The notes under the pieces are model-generated. The model saw only the letters and a list, made by a program, of their open reading frames with translations, ran no database searches and was not told the origin of the DNA. Of a DNA stretch of 64,000 nt, positions 60,651-64,000 are shown in pieces; the stretch's first letter is position 1, and each line of letters begins with the position of its first letter. Made by a program: the position numbers and the translations under genes. Source of the DNA: Anthropogastromicrobium aceti (GTDB lineage Bacteria > Bacillota > Clostridia > Lachnospirales > Lachnospiraceae); NCBI RefSeq assembly GCF_025567095.1, contig NZ_JAOQJH010000007.1. One strand, given 5' to 3'.

Positions 60651-61529
60651 ATGGATTATCAACAATTTTTATTTACCATTACTGCGGGTCTTCAGTCCGC
60701 CTGCCAGGCAGAGGAAAAGATTACCGTGCAGACAATTGAACAAAAACATACAGCAAAGATAAAAACGGTGTCATTATACCACAGAGGAAAAAGAACAACT
60801 CCTTGGATATATATGGCGCCGTTTTACCGTTTATATCAGCATGGCTATTCTATGGAAAGTATTCAAAAGGAATTAAAAAATGTGCTTGATATGGTAACAG
60901 AAAATAATAAAGTGGAGGGAGAGATATTTACAAACTTTGAATGTGCTGCTGCCTTTTTATCAGTGCGGCTCATTTCATATCAGAAAAATAAGGAATTTTT
61001 ATCACTTGTCCCACATAGACGTATTCTTGATCTTGCCATTATCTATCAGCTGGTATTTGAGGGAACAGACACAACGATGGGTGCTGCCGTTGTGTATCAG
61101 GATCATTGCAGAATCTGGGAGGTGACAGAGGACATTTTATTCCAGACAGCCATCGCATCTATGATTCGCCGTTTTCCACCGTCTTTAAATAGCGTAGAGG
61201 CATTGATTGGGCTGCCTGAGCTGCCAGTACAGTCTGGTTTTCCTCATTTATTTGCGCTGACAAACAGTAAAGCATTTTTTGGAGCATCAGTCATCATGTA
61301 TCCGGGTATCCTTAGGACGGCAGCAAAAAAGCTTGGCGGTGCATATTATATTTTGCCGTCAAGTATGCACGAAGTACTGCTTCTTGCAAAAGATAAAGAT
61401 ACAGATCCGTCACAGTTAAAGGAAATTGTGGAGGAGGTAAATCTGACAGATGCTGTAAGTACAGATTTTTTGTCAAATCATGTGTATGAGTATGATTCAG
61501 ATGAGGATACTGTCACTATCGTAGTGTAA
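60651..61529 (+). CDS. DUF5688 family protein
   Basis: This 292-residue protein is soluble. It has the family pattern APFYRLYQHGYSMESIQKEL, VSVRLISYQKN-like and FPHLFALTNSKAFFGASVIMYPG (each in parts), plus a late YILPSSMHEVLL. DUF5688 proteins are common in Lachnospiraceae; no function is established. ATG 60651 follows GGAGGAGCAAT. The open frame extends back into the tRNA, which is clearly not coding. The gene may be co-transcribed with the tRNA. Confidence 0.78.
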   Translation: MDYQQFLFTITAGLQSACQAEEKITVQTIEQKHTAKIKTVSLYHRGKRTTPWIYMAPFYRLYQHGYSMESIQKELKNVLDMVTENNKVEGEIFTNFECAAAFLSVRLISYQKNKEFLSLVPHRRILDLAIIYQLVFEGTDTTMGAAVVYQDHCRIWEVTEDILFQTAIASMIRRFPPSLNSVEALIGLPELPVQSGFPHLFALTNSKAFFGASVIMYPGILRTAAKKLGGAYYILPSSMHEVLLLAKDKDTDPSQLKEIVEEVNLTDAVSTDFLSNHVYEYDSDEDTVTIVV

Positions 61530-61708
61530 TCACACCATATCATGGTAATTTTGCACAAAATAAAGTGCCGCGTGTGGCAAAAGAGATAAAAAGCTTGCAT
61601 ATTTTACAGATTCGTATTAAAGTATAGAAGAGCTTGGTCAGTTTATGTCATTTTGGTGGTGACAAGAAATGACAGTAAAAACTGCTGCAAAAGGTATCAG
61701 GAAAGGAT

Positions 61709-62605
61709 ATGTCTATGATAATAAATGGAAAGACAGGCCTTACCGGTCTGCTTGGAAGTCCGGTGGGACACAGCAAATCACCGATGATGCACAACACATC
61801 ATTTCAGGAGTTAGGAATTAATTATGTCTATCTTTGTTTTGATGTTGGCATTGAAGGTCTTAGCGGTGCCGTAGACGGTCTTGTAAGTTTGGGAGCAAAA
61901 GGTTGGAACTGTACTATGCCAAATAAGTCTAAGATGGCACAGCTTTGTGATGTGCTTTCGCCAGCAGCGTCGATTACAGGCTCTGTGAATACGGTTGTGA
62001 ATGAAAATGGAAAGCTTATGGGATACAATACGGATGGAACAGGCTATATGAGAGCCGTAAAAGAAGCAGGATTTTCGATCAAGGGTGAGAAAATGACTCT
62101 TCTTGGAGCAGGAGGCGCAGCAACATCTATTCTTGTTCAGGCAGCACTTGACGGTGTGCGGGAGATTTCTGTATTTTGTCGCCCGGGAAAATCGACAGAG
62201 CATGCAAGGCAGGTGATTAATCAGCTGACAAAGCAGACAGCATGTAAGATTAATTTATTTGATTATTCAGATGAGTCTGTGATTAAAAAAGAGCTTTTGA
62301 CAAGTCGTATTTTGACAAATGGCACAAATGTAGGCATGGCACCAGATACAGATAGAAGTCTGATTACATCAGCAGATTTCTTCCATCCAGATTTAATAGT
62401 ATCAGATGTAATCTATAATCCAAGAGAGACAAAGCTGATGGAAATTGCTAAGAGTCAGGGCTGCAGCTGTTTTAATGGGTTATATATGTTGCTGTATCAG
62501 GGTGCAGAGGCATTTACATTGTGGACAGGAAAGCAGATGCCGGTTGAACTGGTGAAAGAACGATATTTTGATGAGCCTGAGGCGTGTCCGCGTACAGCGC
62601 AGTAA
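61709..62605 (+). CDS. aroE: Shikimate dehydrogenase
   Basis: The 298-residue substrate domain has SPVGHSKSPMMHN near residue 17, CTMPNKSK (catalytic lysine near 73) and YNTDGTGYMRA (catalytic aspartate near 109). The NADP domain has LGAGGAATS near 130. It reduces 3-dehydroshikimate to shikimate. ATG 61709 and ATG 61715 are both possible, with AGGAAAGGAT upstream. With aroK it gives two steps of the same pathway in the same region. Confidence 0.93.
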   Translation: MSMIINGKTGLTGLLGSPVGHSKSPMMHNTSFQELGINYVYLCFDVGIEGLSGAVDGLVSLGAKGWNCTMPNKSKMAQLCDVLSPAASITGSVNTVVNENGKLMGYNTDGTGYMRAVKEAGFSIKGEKMTLLGAGGAATSILVQAALDGVREISVFCRPGKSTEHARQVINQLTKQTACKINLFDYSDESVIKKELLTSRILTNGTNVGMAPDTDRSLITSADFFHPDLIVSDVIYNPRETKLMEIAKSQGCSCFNGLYMLLYQGAEAFTLWTGKQMPVELVKERYFDEPEACPRTAQ

Positions 62606-62632
62606 CGCAAGATGGCAGAATAGGAAGGAATT

Positions 62633-63409
62633 ATGGCAAAAAATAATTTTAAGAGAAAGAAAAAACCAGGTGTGGTCAGAAGGATTCTTCCATACTTTGT
62701 CATTATTCTGGTAGCAGCTGCGCTGATTGTAGCAGTTATTTTGATTACGAGCAGAAAAGGCAACAAAGATCGTCAGGAAATCCAGACGGTTGTTGATGTT
62801 ACAGAAAATCAAAACAATAATAACAATCAGATTCAATCCTTAGAAAAGGACGGCGTGCCGGAAGTAAAAGAACTGGTACAGAAGTATTTTGATGCAGTAA
62901 AAAAGGCAGATGTCAAGGATCTTAAGCAGATTGTTGTGCAGGATACAGAATTTAGTGAGGAAGCACTTAAAAAGCAGTGTGAATATGTTGAGTCCTATGA
63001 GAACATTATCTGCTATACAGTTCCAGGTATTGCTGATAATACTTATATAGCATATGTATATTATGAGATAAAGTTTATTGGAATTGACACGAAGGCACCA
63101 TCTATGATTCGACTTTATATTTGTCAGAATAAGGATGGAAGCCTGTATATTGATAAGAATGCGAAGGATGGCGAGATCGCAGCTTATCTGCAAGAGGTTG
63201 CCGGATGGGAGTCCGTGCGTGAACTGGTTGCAAATGTAAATACAAGATACCAGGAAGCATGCGTAAAGGATGAGGCACTAAAGAACTTAAAGGATATGCT
63301 GGATGGAAAGACATCTGTTCCATCATCTGAAAAATCATCTGAAGAAAATACGTCAGAATCTGTCAGTGAGACTGTTTATGATGCAGAATCACAGGCAGAT
63401 GAGGCATAA
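62633..63409 (+). CDS. Membrane-anchored protein with NTF2-like domain
   Basis: This 258-residue protein has a basic head (KNNFKRKKK), one membrane helix (about 18-42), an Asn-rich linker, a domain of about 120 residues resembling the NTF2-like fold (LVQKYFDAVKKADVKDLKQIV) and a Ser/Glu-rich disordered tail. It would be anchored with its bulk outside. No catalytic motif is visible. It lies between aroE and a MoxR ATPase, whose operons often hold cell-surface proteins. Confidence 0.72.
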   Translation: MAKNNFKRKKKPGVVRRILPYFVIILVAAALIVAVILITSRKGNKDRQEIQTVVDVTENQNNNNNQIQSLEKDGVPEVKELVQKYFDAVKKADVKDLKQIVVQDTEFSEEALKKQCEYVESYENIICYTVPGIADNTYIAYVYYEIKFIGIDTKAPSMIRLYICQNKDGSLYIDKNAKDGEIAAYLQEVAGWESVRELVANVNTRYQEACVKDEALKNLKDMLDGKTSVPSSEKSSEENTSESVSETVYDAESQADEA

Positions 63410-63429
63410 GACAAGGAATGAGAGGAAAC

Positions 63430-64000
63430 ATGGAGAATATACAAAACGTAAAGAAAGTTTGGCAGGCAATTGATGATATAAAAAAGGTAATCAAGGGTAA
63501 GGATGAGAGTCTGAATAAGCTTATGTGTACGATGCTTGCAGGCGGTCATATACTGATGGAGGATATTCCTGGTGTAGGAAAGACAACGCTGGCGCTGGCA
63601 TTCTCAAAAGCATTGTCCTTAAAACAAAAGCGTATGCAGTTTACACCAGACGTGCTTCCGTCTGATGTGTGTGGTTATCATATGTATCAGAAGGATACTG
63701 GAAAGTTTGTGTATTATCCAGGAGCTGTTATGTGTAATCTGTTTCTTGCAGATGAGATTAACCGTACATCACCAAAGACACAGTCTGCGCTGCTTGAGGT
63801 TATGGAAGAAGGCACTGTCACAATTGATGCAGTAAAAAGAGAAGTGCCGCAACCATTTATGGTAATTGCAACAGAGAACCCTACAGGATCTTCTGGTACA
63901 CAGCTGTTGCCGGAGTCTCAGCTTGACCGTTTCATGGTTCGTATGTCTTTGGGCTATCCAAGTCAGGCAGATGAAATTTCTATGATGAAGAGCAAAAAGG
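63430..64000 (+). CDS. MoxR-family AAA+ ATPase, 3' end cut by window
   Basis: The frame is open from ATG 63430 to the window end; 190 codons are visible. Walker A is GVGKTTLA near residue 46, Walker B LADEINRTSPKTQSALLEVM near 110, and sensor 1 lies in VIATENPTG near 148. MoxR proteins act as chaperones, often for von Willebrand factor A-type partners coded next to them, which would lie outside the window. GAGAGGAAAC precedes the start. Confidence 0.9.
   Translation, partial: MENIQNVKKVWQAIDDIKKVIKGKDESLNKLMCTMLAGGHILMEDIPGVGKTTLALAFSKALSLKQKRMQFTPDVLPSDVCGYHMYQKDTGKFVYYPGAVMCNLFLADEINRTSPKTQSALLEVMEEGTVTIDAVKREVPQPFMVIATENPTGSSGTQLLPESQLDRFMVRMSLGYPSQADEISMMKSKK

Overview
The window looks like a low-GC Gram-positive Clostridia chromosome, most likely a gut Lachnospiraceae. 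Supporting signs are AGGAGG-type ribosome sites throughout, HemZ, NrdR, a YlmC/YmxH-type sporulation protein, a DUF5688 protein, and a large secreted glucosaminidase with H-x3-YG-x2-EGR repeats. Roughly the left half is an integrated conjugative element; the right half is ordinary, more AT-rich chromosome.

From 1 to 14.2 kb is the transfer module of a Tn1549/CTn-type integrative and conjugative element (ICE), all on the + strand. It holds a DNA methyltransferase (cut by the window edge), a DUF7768 protein, a possible oriT, DUF3789, a 26-residue membrane peptide, MobC, a MOBP-type relaxase, DUF3801, an ArdC-like protein, DUF4314, the VirD4 coupling ATPase, a Maff2-type membrane subunit, a VirB6/TrbL-like channel protein, DUF4313, PrgI, the VirB4 ATPase and a lysozyme-CHAP cell-wall hydrolase. 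Together these nick, pump and deliver DNA through a type IV secretion channel.

From 14.2 to 23.4 kb is AT-richer cargo: an XRE repressor, a TetR regulator with paired operators, a small KTR protein, two fused ABC exporter-type half transporters, a complete ECF transporter (S, T and a double ATPase), a DtxR-type metal repressor and a degenerate OmpR-type regulator. The module most resembles heme or siderophore handling. After it comes a decayed second copy of the regulator's last codons, then a repeat-rich leader, a sigma-like protein, DUF3846, about 500 bases of strongly folded non-coding sequence, DUF4240 and a DinG-type helicase. From 28.1 to 32.9 kb the element ends in an unusual integration module of three different tyrosine recombinases plus a TnpC-like coiled-coil protein.

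From 32.9 to 37.3 kb is a scarred junction: a possible HEPN-fold orphan, the C-terminal half of a broken ABC ATPase, and a divergent BlaI-type repressor and ABC exporter. Beyond it lie a Y-family polymerase with its small partner, RecJ, a sugar-phosphate isomerase-like protein, RelA/SpoT, a metallo-hydrolase and HemZ.

At 48.1-51.7 kb a class I c-di-GMP riboswitch with its own promoter and terminator precedes a PAS-rich hybrid histidine kinase that is split in two by a frame change at a TAATG stop-start overlap. Then follow hisS, the repeat-bearing glucosaminidase, prfC, the sporulation protein, nrdR-yqeG-aroK as an overlapping operon, efp, a tRNA-Arg(CCG), the DUF5688 gene, aroE, a membrane-anchored protein and a MoxR ATPase cut by the window end.
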